A DNA stretch of 64,000 nt, taken from contig JBJFHL010000088.1 of assembly GCA_051893555.1 (NCBI GenBank), forward strand, positions 1-64,000, read 5' to 3'. Both the position numbers and the translations under genes were made by a program. The DNA is from RGIG7179 sp051893555 (GTDB taxonomy: Bacteria > Bacillota > Clostridia > Peptostreptococcales > Anaerovoracaceae). Below the pieces are notes generated by a model. It did not search any database, was not told the origin of the DNA, and was given only the letters and a program-made list of their open reading frames with translations. Position 1 is the first letter of the stretch. Every line of letters begins with the position of its first letter. Below are positions 8,328 to 16,738 of this stretch, piece by piece.

Positions 8328-9395
8328 ATGAGTGAAAAGACCATGTGGGCTCTGGTCAAAAGCAAGCCGGAACCAGGCATCGAACTGAAACGGGTGCCGG
8401 TTCCGCAGGTGGGACCGGACGATGTGAAAATTCGGATCAGAAAAACTGCGATCTGCGGGACAGATGTGCATATCTATCAGTGGAATCAATGGGCACAGGA
8501 TACGATTCCGCTGGGACTGACCATCGGTCATGAGTATGTAGGCGTAGTAGAAGAGACCGGCAGCAATGTAACGGAGTTTTCTGTGGGGGATCTGGTGTCC
8601 GGAGAAGGACACATTACCTGCGGTGTCTGCAGAAACTGTCTGGAAGGACATCGGGAAAACTGCAGGGATGCAAAGGGCGTGGGCGTGAACCGCAGCGGTG
8701 CATTCGCCGAGTATCTTGTGATTCCGAAGGCCAACGTATGGCGCTGCAGCAGGGAAATACCGGAGGAACTATACGCCATATTTGATCCCTTCGGCAATGC
8801 AGTGCATACGGCATTATCCTATGAAACACTGGGTGAGGATGTACTGATTGCAGGTGCCGGTCCGATCGGCGCCATGGCTGCAGCTGTATGTAAATTCTCC
8901 GGCGCACGGAACGTTGTAGTTACCGATTTCAATCCGTACCGCCTGGAACTGGCCAAAAAAATGGGAGCAGACAGGACCGTCAATTTGAACGAGGAAAAGC
9001 TTCCGGATGTCATGAAGGAAATCGGTATGCGGGAAGGCTTTGATATCGGATTAGAGATGTCAGGCAGTGCCGCTGCCCTGGATACCATGATCCATTCCAT
9101 GAAGCACGGCGGGAAAATTGCTCTGCTGGGATTACAGAACAGGCAGACACCGGTTGATCTGGAGACAGTCATTTTTAACGGTCTGAATCTGCGGGGAATT
9201 TACGGAAGAAAGGTCTGGGATACTTGGTACAAGATGACGGTCATGCTTCAGGCCGGTCTGCAGCTTTCCGGCATCATCACCCACCGGATGGATTTTTATG
9301 ATTATGAAAAAGGGTTTGAGGCAATGATTTCCGGGAAGTCCGGGAAGGTGATTCTGGACTGGAGCAAAAGCGGAGAGTGGAAAGGAGAAGAATAA
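8328..9395 (+). CDS. tdh: L-threonine 3-dehydrogenase
   Basis: A 355-residue zinc-dependent medium-chain dehydrogenase that oxidises L-threonine with NAD+ to 2-amino-3-ketobutyrate. Visible motifs are the catalytic zinc ligands in AICGTDVHIY and GHEYVGVV, the structural-zinc cysteines in ITCGVCRNCLEGHRENC, and the nucleotide-binding GAGPIGAMAAA near residue 170. DPFGNAVHTA is typical of Tdh rather than other alcohol dehydrogenases. AAAGGAG sits ten bases before the ATG at 8328, and an upstream in-frame GTG at 8319 lies too close to that site. Its stop overlaps the ATG of kbl by one base. The product is unstable, so the coupling to kbl makes metabolic sense. Confidence 0.92.
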   Translation: MSEKTMWALVKSKPEPGIELKRVPVPQVGPDDVKIRIRKTAICGTDVHIYQWNQWAQDTIPLGLTIGHEYVGVVEETGSNVTEFSVGDLVSGEGHITCGVCRNCLEGHRENCRDAKGVGVNRSGAFAEYLVIPKANVWRCSREIPEELYAIFDPFGNAVHTALSYETLGEDVLIAGAGPIGAMAAAVCKFSGARNVVVTDFNPYRLELAKKMGADRTVNLNEEKLPDVMKEIGMREGFDIGLEMSGSAAALDTMIHSMKHGGKIALLGLQNRQTPVDLETVIFNGLNLRGIYGRKVWDTWYKMTVMLQAGLQLSGIITHRMDFYDYEKGFEAMISGKSGKVILDWSKSGEWKGEE

Positions 9396-10594
9396 TGGCG
9401 CGAAAAGAGAACATTCTCGCATTTTATGCGAAAGAAACAGAGGGAATAAAAGCTGCCAGCCTGTATAAAGAAGAGCACGCGATTGCTTCTATGCAGGGCG
9501 CGAAAGTGACGCTGGCAGACGGAAGACAGGTTATCAATATGTGTGCAAATAACTATCTGGGACTTTGTGACAATCCGCAGCTCATACAGGCAGCGAAGGA
9601 CACCCTGGACGGAAAGGGATACGGAATGTCGTCTGTCCGGTTTATTTGCGGGACACAGGATATCCATAAGGAGCTTGAGGAAAAAATCAGCCGGTTCTTT
9701 GGTATGGAGGACACGATTCTGTATGCATCCTGTTTTGATGCAAATGGGGGGTTGTTTGAGACGCTCCTCACAGAACAGGATGCAGTGATCAGCGATGAAC
9801 TGAATCATGCATCCATCATCGACGGGATCCGGCTGTGCAAGGCAAAACGTTACCGGTATAAAAACAACGATATGTCCAGTCTGGAAGAGCAGCTGATCGC
9901 CGCGGGCCGTGACGGGGCCAGAATCAAGTTGATTGCAACCGATGGCGTATTTTCTATGGATGGAATTATCGCAGACTTAAAAGGGATCTGTGATCTGGCA
10001 GATAAATACAATGCACTTGTTATGGTTGATGACAGCCATGCAGCAGGCTTCGTAGGAAAGACCGGACGGGGTACACCGGAACATTGCGGGGTACAGGGAC
10101 GGATTGATATCCTGACGGGAACGCTGGGAAAGGCGCTGGGCGGTGCATCCGGCGGGTATACCGCAGCGCGCAGAGAGATTGTCGAACTGCTGCGGCAGAG
10201 AAGCAGACCGTACCTCTTTTCCAATACACTTGCACCGTCGATTGCAGGCGCCAGCCTGGAAGCACTCAACATGCTGGAAAAAAGTACAGCCCTCCGTGAC
10301 CATCTGGAAGAGATCACTGCCTATTACCGCAAGGCTTTGGAAGCCGCCGGTTTTGATATCATTCCGGGAAGCCATCCGTGTGTTCCGGTGATGATTTATG
10401 ATGAAAAACTGGCAGTAGAATATGCGAAAGGCATGATGAATAAGGGTATTTATGTGGTGGCCTTCTCCTATCCGGTCGTGCCAAAGGGAAAGGCGCGTAT
10501 CCGTACGCAGCTGAGCGCCGCCCATACCAAAGAGGACATCGATTTTATCGTGAAGGCCTTCATTGAAACAAGAAAGGAAATCGAAGGCAGATAG
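9395..10594 (+). CDS. kbl: Glycine C-acetyltransferase (2-amino-3-ketobutyrate CoA ligase)
   Basis: A 399-residue PLP enzyme of the alpha-oxoamine synthase family. It splits 2-amino-3-ketobutyrate with CoA into glycine and acetyl-CoA, completing the threonine route begun by Tdh. The PLP-binding Lys lies in TGTLGKALGG near residue 240. MVDDSHAAGFVGKTGRGT and NNYLGLC are family signatures. The ATG overlaps the tdh stop (TAATG) and AAAGGAG lies in the end of tdh. It is followed by a strong double-stem terminator. An 8-amino-7-oxononanoate synthase (BioF) is the main alternative, but pairing with tdh argues for Kbl. Confidence 0.92.
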   Translation: MARKENILAFYAKETEGIKAASLYKEEHAIASMQGAKVTLADGRQVINMCANNYLGLCDNPQLIQAAKDTLDGKGYGMSSVRFICGTQDIHKELEEKISRFFGMEDTILYASCFDANGGLFETLLTEQDAVISDELNHASIIDGIRLCKAKRYRYKNNDMSSLEEQLIAAGRDGARIKLIATDGVFSMDGIIADLKGICDLADKYNALVMVDDSHAAGFVGKTGRGTPEHCGVQGRIDILTGTLGKALGGASGGYTAARREIVELLRQRSRPYLFSNTLAPSIAGASLEALNMLEKSTALRDHLEEITAYYRKALEAAGFDIIPGSHPCVPVMIYDEKLAVEYAKGMMNKGIYVVAFSYPVVPKGKARIRTQLSAAHTKEDIDFIVKAFIETRKEIEGR

Positions 10595-10608
10595 AAAACA
10601 GAAAATAA

Positions 10609-10667
10609 AAAAGTATTCCGGCCGGTCCGCTGTACGGCGGACCTCTGGACATGGAATACTTTTTTTC
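10609..10667. terminator. Bidirectional terminator between kbl and the XRE gene
   Basis: AAGTATTCC...GGAATACTT encloses an inner stem GGTCCGC/GCGGACC and is followed by a T run; the A run on the other side lets it serve the convergent minus-strand gene too. Confidence 0.85.
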
Positions 10668-11360
10668 TTATTTTCTCATAATGGTTAGCATGTTATCTCT
10701 CTTCAGGCGCTGGATGTCTTCCCGGTCAAAGAGAAGCAGTTCTTTCAGCTGGTCGTTTTCCTTCAGCGGCACAGGGGAGATAACCACTTTGATCGCATTG
10801 GGCGATATGGTGTCATACGAAATGCTGGACAGAAGTCCCATATTGTATCCGTCATTTACGAGACTCTCCAGACAGCAGAGAAAGGTATGCTCCGTGCTGT
10901 TTCTTCGATTGACGAACTGATAATTCAGAATCGTGCCCTCTTTGCACATGGTTCCCTCAAACAGACCGCGGCATTTTTCAAGCTGATCGAAATCCGGCAC
11001 GTCATAGAAGAAGGTTACATCCATTGTGGCGTCAACCCCTGTATAATGGTCCAGAACGCTCTTGGTCAGTTTTCGACCCTTTCTGGCATAGGAGTAGAGG
11101 TACTGCCGGCTGTGGAACAGTCCACGTTCTTTCTCTTGCAGCACCGGTTTCGCCTTCGGAAGCAGCTTATACGCAGGAACCCGCAATATCTGGCAGATTT
11201 CCAGAAGTGTTTCCAGATCAATGGAAATCTGCCCGTTCTCGTACTTGGAGACGGTCGCCTTGCTTTTATGGAGTTGTTCTGAGAAATTCTGCAGGGAAAT
11301 TCCGAGAGACTGCCGATACAAGCGGATATTGGAACCGGTTTCCTTCAGCTTTTCATTCAT
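10668..11360 (-). CDS. XRE-family transcriptional regulator
   Basis: A 230-residue protein whose first about 65 residues form a Cro/C1-type helix-turn-helix (IRLYRQSLGISLQNFSEQLHKSKATVSKYENG). The remaining about 160 residues do not match a domain I recognise and contain several Cys and aromatic residues, possibly a ligand-sensing domain. It starts 20 bp after the RNase HI gene in the same direction, with AAAGGA before the ATG, so it is probably co-transcribed with it. It is convergent with tdh-kbl across a shared terminator, but nothing shows that it regulates that pair. Confidence 0.8.
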   Translation of the reverse strand: MNEKLKETGSNIRLYRQSLGISLQNFSEQLHKSKATVSKYENGQISIDLETLLEICQILRVPAYKLLPKAKPVLQEKERGLFHSRQYLYSYARKGRKLTKSVLDHYTGVDATMDVTFFYDVPDFDQLEKCRGLFEGTMCKEGTILNYQFVNRRNSTEHTFLCCLESLVNDGYNMGLLSSISYDTISPNAIKVVISPVPLKENDQLKELLLFDREDIQRLKRDNMLTIMRK

Positions 11361-11380
11361 GGTCGTGTTCCTTTCTGCAA

Positions 11381-11944
11381 TCAGTCTGTCGCTCTGCTTC
11401 CTGTTTTTACCTGATCAATCCCCAGATTGGCCAGTTCGTCGGCACGGTTGTTCATCTTCGTGACATATTGGAAATCCTCGAAGCTGAAACTGCTGCCGTT
11501 CCACTGGAGGAACTTTTCATACAGCTTGTCGAAATCTGTGGACTTGCTTTCCAGGTTCACATGCCCCTTGACCCGGTAAAAGGCCACATCATGCTGGCGG
11601 ACCAGGGCAAGGAGTTCCTTCCACAGCTCCTGATTCTCCACCGACTTCTTCGCGGCGTTGCGCCACTTGTTTTTCTCCCAGGATTCGTACCATTTTTCCC
11701 GGAAGCAGTTGGCCACATAGGAACTGTCCGTAAAGATCTGAATGGTCTGTCCGTTTTTTTTCAGTGCCTGCAGAGCGGAAATCACGGCAGTCAGTTCCAT
11801 GCGGTTGTTGGTGGTATTGGCCTCCCCGCCATAGAGCTCCTTCTGATGCTCGCCGAACTCCAGGATGGCGCCCCAGCCACCGAAATTCACATCCCCCTGA
11901 TTATTGGCACAGGCGCCGTCTGTATAAATTCTCAAAATCGCCAT
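11381..11944 (-). CDS. rnhA: Ribonuclease HI
   Basis: A 187-residue enzyme that cuts the RNA strand of RNA-DNA hybrids. Catalytic acidic residues are visible in order: D in IYTDGAC (about residue 8), E in NNRMELTA (about 49), D in IFTDSSYV (about 71) and a late D in NNRADELAN. It is longer than the usual 150-160 residues because of an insertion before the last motif. The ATG at 11944 is chosen because AAAGGAG lies upstream and the fold starts immediately; an extended reading from 12046 would add 34 non-family residues. Confidence 0.9.
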   Translation of the reverse strand: MAILRIYTDGACANNQGDVNFGGWGAILEFGEHQKELYGGEANTTNNRMELTAVISALQALKKNGQTIQIFTDSSYVANCFREKWYESWEKNKWRNAAKKSVENQELWKELLALVRQHDVAFYRVKGHVNLESKSTDFDKLYEKFLQWNGSSFSFEDFQYVTKMNNRADELANLGIDQVKTGSRATD

Positions 11945-12090
11945 AGCTGACTCCTTTTTCTGATGTCTGATTTTTCTCCGTTCTAAGATATGTATATTAT
12001 GGACTATTTTCCGAAGTTTTACAAGCGCAAAACCTGTTTTTTCCATCGGATTCTATCTCTGATTCCACCCCTGATTCCAAACAGCCTGTC

Positions 12091-12119
12091 TTGTCAAACC
12101 GGGGCATACGAGGTATAAT
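12091..12119 (+). promoter_or_regulatory. Promoter of the aldo/keto reductase operon
   Basis: TTGTCA, exactly 17 bases, TATAAT, 67 bp before the ATG at 12187. A close match to the housekeeping consensus. Confidence 0.7.
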
Positions 12120-12186
12120 AGCACACAGGCGGAAATCTGCCTGTCATGAAATGCAGCAGGATATGATATACAGGAGAGGAAGAAAG

Positions 12187-13347
12187 ATGCAGTACAGAAG
12201 ACTTGGGAAAACGGAACTTATGGTCAGCGAAATCGGCCTGGGGGCAGAATGGTTTGAGAGAATGGACCTGGAGAAGTGCAGGCAGATTATCCGGACCTGC
12301 GAGGCACAGGGCATCAATATTCTGGACTGCTGGATGTCAGAACCGAATGTGCGCAGTGCCATCGGCACCTGCCTGAAAGGCACCAGGGAGAAATGGTATA
12401 TTCAGGGGCATATCGGTTCCACCTGGCAGGACGGACAGTATGTGCGCACACGGGATCTGAATGTGGTGAAACCGGCTTTCGAAGATCTCCTTAAACGGCT
12501 TCAGACCAACTATATCGATCTGGGCATGATTCATTATGTAGACGCAGAAAAAGACTGGGACGAGATCGTCCGGGGTCCTTTCATAGAATATGTCCATGCA
12601 CTGAAGGAAAAAGAAATTATCCGCCATGTGGGTCTCAGCACCCATAACCCGAAGGTGGCGAAGAATGCGGTGCTTTCCGGAGAAATCGAAATGCTGCTGT
12701 TCTCGGTGAATCCGGCTTTCGACCTGATGCCGCCAACCGAAAATATCGATGATTATTACGAAGAATACGATGCTTCCCTTGCCGGAATGGATCCGCAGCG
12801 GGAAGCCCTTTACCAGCTGTGTGAGCAGCAGGATATCGGCATGACCGTCATGAAGGGTTACGGTGGAGGCCGACTGCTGGATGAAAAGACATCTCCGTTC
12901 GGTGTGGCGCTTCTTCCGACTCAGTGTATCCATTATGCCCTGACGCGGCCTTCGGTTGCCAGCATTCTGGTGGGGTACTCGGAGCCGGAGCACGTGCTGG
13001 AAGCAGTTTCCTATGAGACTGCCTGTGACGCAGAAAAAGATTATGCCAGCGTGCTGGCAGGTGCTCCGCAGCATGCCTATAATGGCAGGTGCATGTATTG
13101 CAATCACTGCAAACCATGTCCCGAAAATATCGATATCGCCATGGTGAACAAGTTTTATGATCTGGCAGAAGCGCAGGATACCATTCCGGAATCTGTCCGG
13201 CAGCATTATTTCGCCCTGGAGAAAAACGCTTCTCATTGTACAGGCTGCGGTGGATGTGAGACCAGATGCCCGTTTGGCGTGAAAGTGACGGAACGAATGA
13301 AAAAATCGGCAGTCCTCTTCGGAGATTGGCACGGAGGAAAAAATTGA
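12187..13347 (+). CDS. Aldo/keto reductase-fold protein with two 4Fe-4S motifs
   Basis: A 386-residue protein with an aldo/keto reductase barrel (residues 1 to about 270; RRLGKTELMVSEIGLG start) and a C-terminal ferredoxin-like part with C-x2-C-x2-C-x2-C-P near 300-310 and C-x2-C-x2-C-x3-C-P near 350-360. This suggests an electron-transferring oxidoreductase. The usual catalytic tetrad looks damaged: the segment that normally reads D-T-A-x-x-Y-G is short here (LDCWMSEPNVRSA) with no Tyr, and the Lys position falls in IQGHIG. His in GMIHYVD is kept. The start at 12187 follows AGGAGAGG. It overlaps the next gene by 4 bp. Confidence 0.85.
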   Translation: MQYRRLGKTELMVSEIGLGAEWFERMDLEKCRQIIRTCEAQGINILDCWMSEPNVRSAIGTCLKGTREKWYIQGHIGSTWQDGQYVRTRDLNVVKPAFEDLLKRLQTNYIDLGMIHYVDAEKDWDEIVRGPFIEYVHALKEKEIIRHVGLSTHNPKVAKNAVLSGEIEMLLFSVNPAFDLMPPTENIDDYYEEYDASLAGMDPQREALYQLCEQQDIGMTVMKGYGGGRLLDEKTSPFGVALLPTQCIHYALTRPSVASILVGYSEPEHVLEAVSYETACDAEKDYASVLAGAPQHAYNGRCMYCNHCKPCPENIDIAMVNKFYDLAEAQDTIPESVRQHYFALEKNASHCTGCGGCETRCPFGVKVTERMKKSAVLFGDWHGGKN

Positions 13348-14156
13348 CTTTAGGATTCAGTGCATTTGCAAGCAGCAGCAGCGGAAACTGTTATTATATC
13401 AAAAGTGAAACAACCCAGTTATTAGTGGATGTGGGCATCAGCGCTTCCCGGATTGTATCGGCGCTGGAGACGCTGGGCGAAAAACCGGCAGAAATCTCAG
13501 CCGTGTTTCTCACCCATGAGCATGTGGACCATGTGAAAAGCGTTTCAGCCTTCCATAAAAAAGCACCGGATGCCTGGTTCATCGCATCGGAAGGAACGGC
13601 AGCCGGCCTGGAACCGAAGGCAGCAGATGCCATCGAAGAAAAGCTGGTGACCATCTCGCCGGAGAACTGCGATCTGATGGTGGGAGATATTCTGGTTCAC
13701 AGCTTTCCCCTGTCCCATGATGCAGCACAACCCACCGCCTATACCTTCGAAAAGGACGGGAAAAAGATTGCCATTGTGACAGACACTGGCTGCGTCACGA
13801 AAGAAGTCTATGATGCCATGAAGGATGCGGACCTGCTGGTCCTGGAGGCCAATCACGAAGAAAACATTCTGCTCTACGGCAGGTATCCGTATCCGGTCAA
13901 GCGGCGGATTCTCAGCGATGTGGGACATCTGTCCAATGAGACGGCAGGCAGGTGTCTGGTTCAGCTTCTTCGCGAGCCGGACCGCTGCAAGGTGCCCCGG
14001 GTCTTTCTGGCCCACCTGAGCCGGGAAAACAACACGCCGCAGCAGGCCTTCCTGACGGTGCGCAATGTGCTGGAGGAAGCGGACTTTTACATAGGAAAAG
14101 ATCTCTATATGGATGTGCTGGGGCCGGAGCAGACCCCGGTACTGACGGAGGTGTAA
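13344..14156 (+). CDS. walJ: WalJ/YycJ-like metallo-beta-lactamase-fold hydrolase
   Basis: A 270-residue MBL-fold protein with the metal-binding motif T-H-E-H-V-D-H near residue 55 and further His/Asp ligands (SFPLSHDA, VTDTGC, HLSNET, AHLSREN). FASSSSGNCYYI at the N terminus is characteristic of the WalJ/YycJ group, which in Firmicutes is linked to the WalRK cell-wall regulon and DNA processing. The start is TTG at 13344, inside the end of the preceding gene, with GGAGG upstream. RlmH follows after 5 bp; the walJ-rlmH neighbourhood is widespread in Firmicutes. Confidence 0.88.
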   Translation: MTLGFSAFASSSSGNCYYIKSETTQLLVDVGISASRIVSALETLGEKPAEISAVFLTHEHVDHVKSVSAFHKKAPDAWFIASEGTAAGLEPKAADAIEEKLVTISPENCDLMVGDILVHSFPLSHDAAQPTAYTFEKDGKKIAIVTDTGCVTKEVYDAMKDADLLVLEANHEENILLYGRYPYPVKRRILSDVGHLSNETAGRCLVQLLREPDRCKVPRVFLAHLSRENNTPQQAFLTVRNVLEEADFYIGKDLYMDVLGPEQTPVLTEV

Positions 14157-14161
14157 CGTAA

Positions 14162-14641
14162 ATGAAGATTCAGATCATCTGTATTGGAAAACTGAAGGAA
14201 AAATACTGGACAGAGGCAGTGGCGGAGTACAGCAAGCGGCTGCAGCGGTTCTGCACCCTTGAGGTTGTGGAACTGAAGGAGGCCCGGCTGCCGGATAAAG
14301 CATCGGCAGCCGATGAAGAGAATGTGAAGCTGGAAGAAGGAAGATCCATTCTGAAGCAGATCAGTGACAGCACCTATGTGATTACGCTGGAGGTGCTGGG
14401 AAAAGCCCTCAGCTCGGAGGAACTGGCAGGGAAAATCGAGAATCTGGCCGGTATGGGCAGAAGCGATATTGCGTTTGTCATCGGGGGCAGCCTGGGGCTC
14501 TCGGCGGAAGTGAGCCGTCGGGCCGATTTCAAGCTGTCTTTTTCCCGTATGACGTTCCCTCATCAGATGATGCGGGTGATCCTGCTGGAACAGATCTACC
14601 GCAGCTTCAAGATCAACCGCAATGAGACCTATCATAAATAA
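14162..14641 (+). CDS. rlmH: 23S rRNA (pseudouridine1915-N3)-methyltransferase
   Basis: A 159-residue SPOUT-family methyltransferase, the normal length for RlmH, which methylates pseudouridine 1915 in helix 69 of 23S rRNA. The knotted SAM-binding region is seen in FVIGGSLGLS and the C-terminal signature FPHQMMRVILLEQIYRSFKI ends with Y-H-K. It lies 5 bp after walJ and 27 bp before pgeF, all co-directional. Confidence 0.96.
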   Translation: MKIQIICIGKLKEKYWTEAVAEYSKRLQRFCTLEVVELKEARLPDKASAADEENVKLEEGRSILKQISDSTYVITLEVLGKALSSEELAGKIENLAGMGRSDIAFVIGGSLGLSAEVSRRADFKLSFSRMTFPHQMMRVILLEQIYRSFKINRNETYHK

Positions 14642-14668
14642 AATGGATCAGAAAAAAGGAGAATACCG

Positions 14669-15499
14669 ATGAACCGATATCATCTCCATCAGAAAGGAGA
14701 AGCCTGCTGGTTCACCTTCCCGCAGCTGGACCAATACCCGGAGCTTTCCCACCTGTTTACCACCCGGAGGGGAGGCGTAAGCAAAGGCACGCGGGAAAGC
14801 TGGAACTTCGGCAAGTGCCCGGAAGAGCCGGCAGAACACATTTTGCAAAATTACCGGATCCTGGCCGATGTGCTGGATACGGAAGCGGAAAACATGGTTC
14901 GAAGCAATCAGACCCATACCGCCAATGTGCTGGAAGTGGATGAGAGACATCTGGGCATGGGCATTACCCGGAAGCGGACCTATGAGGATATTGACGGTCT
15001 GGTGACGGATCGTCCGGGCATCACCCTGATCACGACCCATGGGGACTGCAATCCGCTGTATTTTTTTGATCCGGTGCGCCGTGTCATCGGGCTGGCCCAT
15101 TCCGGCTGGCGCGGGACGCTGGAGGAAATTGCCGGGGAAATGGTCTGCAAGATGCAGATGCACTATGGCTGCGTGCCTTCGGAGATTCTGGCAGGCATCG
15201 GACCGGGGCTCTGCCAGGACTGTTTCGAGGTGGACGAAGATGTGGCGCAGATGTTTTTCGAAAAGCATGAAGAATGGCGGCGGTTTGGGCGCATGGCGCA
15301 GCGCGGCGGCCTGCGAAAATACGATCTGGATCTGAAGGCTGTCATCCGCTGGACCCTGATGGAAGCCGGCGTATCAGCGGACCATATCTTCGATATGCAG
15401 CTGTGCACCCGATGCCATCCGCAGTGGTTCTTTTCGTATCGGGGACAGCGCGGACAGAACGGAAACATGGTGGCGGCCATGATGCTGCGGGAGGAATAG
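14669..15499 (+). CDS. pgeF: Peptidoglycan editing factor, laccase-domain family
   Basis: A 276-residue YfiH/PgeF protein. The family signature HSGWRGT sits near residue 145, with metal-ligand His/Cys positions in THGDCNP and GIGPGLCQDCFEV, and a late CTRCHP. Members hydrolyse or oxidise purine nucleosides, or remove misincorporated amino acids from peptidoglycan precursors. AAGGAG lies seven bases before the ATG. It ends the run of genes from 12187 and is followed by a terminator hairpin. Confidence 0.9.
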   Translation: MNRYHLHQKGEACWFTFPQLDQYPELSHLFTTRRGGVSKGTRESWNFGKCPEEPAEHILQNYRILADVLDTEAENMVRSNQTHTANVLEVDERHLGMGITRKRTYEDIDGLVTDRPGITLITTHGDCNPLYFFDPVRRVIGLAHSGWRGTLEEIAGEMVCKMQMHYGCVPSEILAGIGPGLCQDCFEVDEDVAQMFFEKHEEWRRFGRMAQRGGLRKYDLDLKAVIRWTLMEAGVSADHIFDMQLCTRCHPQWFFSYRGQRGQNGNMVAAMMLREE

Positions 15500-15502
15500 A
15501 AT

Positions 15503-15556
15503 ACGTTGTTTTGTGCCAAGAAATCGTCACAGAATGTGGCGATTTCAACGTTTTTT
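15503..15556 (+). terminator. Terminator after pgeF
   Basis: AAATCG-CAC / GTG-CGATTT inner stem, flanked by ACGTTG...CAACGT, followed by TTTTTT. Confidence 0.75.
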
Positions 15557-15581
15557 GGCGAAACTGTAACGGCGGGAAGTA

Positions 15582-15609
15582 TGGACTTTTTTCAAAATTA
15601 TGCTATAGT
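15582..15609 (+). promoter_or_regulatory. Probable promoter of the ATP synthase operon
   Basis: TGGACT, 16 bases, TATAGT, 127 bp upstream of atpB and after the pgeF terminator, leaving a leader of about 120 bases. Confidence 0.45.
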
Positions 15610-15672
15610 GTAGACATTAAAAAAAGCATAAAGTGTGTAAAATACAAGGAAAATGCTGAAAGAAAAAGGAAG

Positions 15673-15709
15673 GCAATATCGGAAAGCGGTCAAACGCATC
15701 TGATATTGC
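15673..15709 (+). promoter_or_regulatory. Leader hairpin upstream of atpB
   Basis: GCAATATC and GATATTGC form an 8-bp stem with an inner GCG/CGC pair, ending 26 bases before the atpB start and followed by a T-rich but interrupted stretch. It could be an attenuator or an mRNA-stability hairpin. Confidence 0.45.
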
Positions 15710-15735
15710 TTTCGTCGTTTTGAAGGGGGAATTCC

Positions 15736-16452
15736 ATGCTGAATGTGGAAGAACTGGGAGCAAGGATTATCATCAGTTTCGGAAACGGAAACATCTATCT
15801 GACAGAAAGCACCTTGTGGGGAATGATCGTCGCGGCCTTTCTCGCGGTGGCAGGGATTATCCTGGGAAGCCGGCTGGAAAAAGTCCCGCAGACACGGAGG
15901 CAGCTGCTGGCAGAATTCATCGTGGAGAAGCTGTACAGCTATGGACGGTCCAACCTGGGAAAAGATGCTGCTTTGTACATGCCGTTTCTCGGGACCCTGT
16001 TTCTGTATCTGTTCTGCGGCAGCGCGCTGGGCATTCTGGGCCTCCGACCGATCACAGCGGATGTCAATGTGACCTTCAGCCTGTCCATTCTCAGCTTTCT
16101 TCTGATCCAGGGAAGCAGTATTCATGCCCTGGGTCTCCGGGGAAAGGTGAAACACATGTGCAGGCCGTATCCCTTTATGTTTCCACTGAACCTGATCGAA
16201 CAGGTGACCCTTCCGGTTTCACTGGCCTTCCGGCTGTTCGGAAACATATTCGGCGGTCTGGTGGTGGTGGAACTCTGGTATGTGTTTATGGAATGGCTCA
16301 GCAGCTTCTTCGGGACAGTACCGTTTTTCCGCGCAGTACTGGTGCTGCCGGTCAATGCCTTTTTCGACATGTTTGAGCCGGCGATCCAGACCTATATTTT
16401 CGTAACCCTGACCATGGTTTTTCTGGCCAGAGAAACTGCAGCAGACGAATAA
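15736..16452 (+). CDS. atpB: F0F1 ATP synthase subunit a
   Basis: A 238-residue integral membrane subunit forming the ion half-channels beside the c ring. The essential Arg is in SLAFRLFGN near residue 160, and the family pattern of five or six membrane helices is present. It is the first gene of the atp operon, with no atpI before it. The ribosome site is AAGGGGG. Confidence 0.95.
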   Translation: MLNVEELGARIIISFGNGNIYLTESTLWGMIVAAFLAVAGIILGSRLEKVPQTRRQLLAEFIVEKLYSYGRSNLGKDAALYMPFLGTLFLYLFCGSALGILGLRPITADVNVTFSLSILSFLLIQGSSIHALGLRGKVKHMCRPYPFMFPLNLIEQVTLPVSLAFRLFGNIFGGLVVVELWYVFMEWLSSFFGTVPFFRAVLVLPVNAFFDMFEPAIQTYIFVTLTMVFLARETAADE

Positions 16453-16504
16453 TCGTCGGGGTGCAGTACGTATGAATGAATTGTTTTTTAAGGAGGAAGG
16501 AAAA

Positions 16505-16729
16505 ATGACAAGTATTATCGCAATCGCAGCAGGGTTGGCAATGGGTCTTGCTGCAATCGGCATCTCGATCGGACAGGGAATCATCGGCGCCAGAGCGGTG
16601 GAGAGTATCGCACGGCAGCCGGAAGCACAGGGTGGGATTCGGACGACCATGATCGTGGCTATGGCGATTATGGAAACCATCGGTGTTCTCACCTTTGTCA
16701 TCGCCATCATACTCACAGGACGCCTGTAA
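16505..16729 (+). CDS. atpE: F0F1 ATP synthase subunit c
   Basis: A 74-residue hairpin of two membrane helices joined by the conserved loop A-R-Q-P-E (36-40), which forms the rotor ring. The ion-binding residues Q24, E57 and T58 have the same spacing as Q32, E65 and S66 of the sodium-binding c ring of Ilyobacter tartaricus. This suggests Na+ binding, although the two residues that fine-tune that site (Thr67 and Tyr70 there) are Ile and Leu here. The start at 16505 follows AAGGAGGAAGG; an upstream in-frame ATG would add 11 non-family residues. Confidence 0.95.
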   Translation: MTSIIAIAAGLAMGLAAIGISIGQGIIGARAVESIARQPEAQGGIRTTMIVAMAIMETIGVLTFVIAIILTGRL

Positions 16730-16738
16730 GGAACCCCC

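Noticed and set aside
9395..10594. Kbl gene as the missing 2-amino-4-oxopentanoate thiolase
   Set aside because: It is a clear alpha-oxoamine synthase coupled to tdh and is not homologous in architecture to the two-subunit OrtAB; kept only as a testable side idea.
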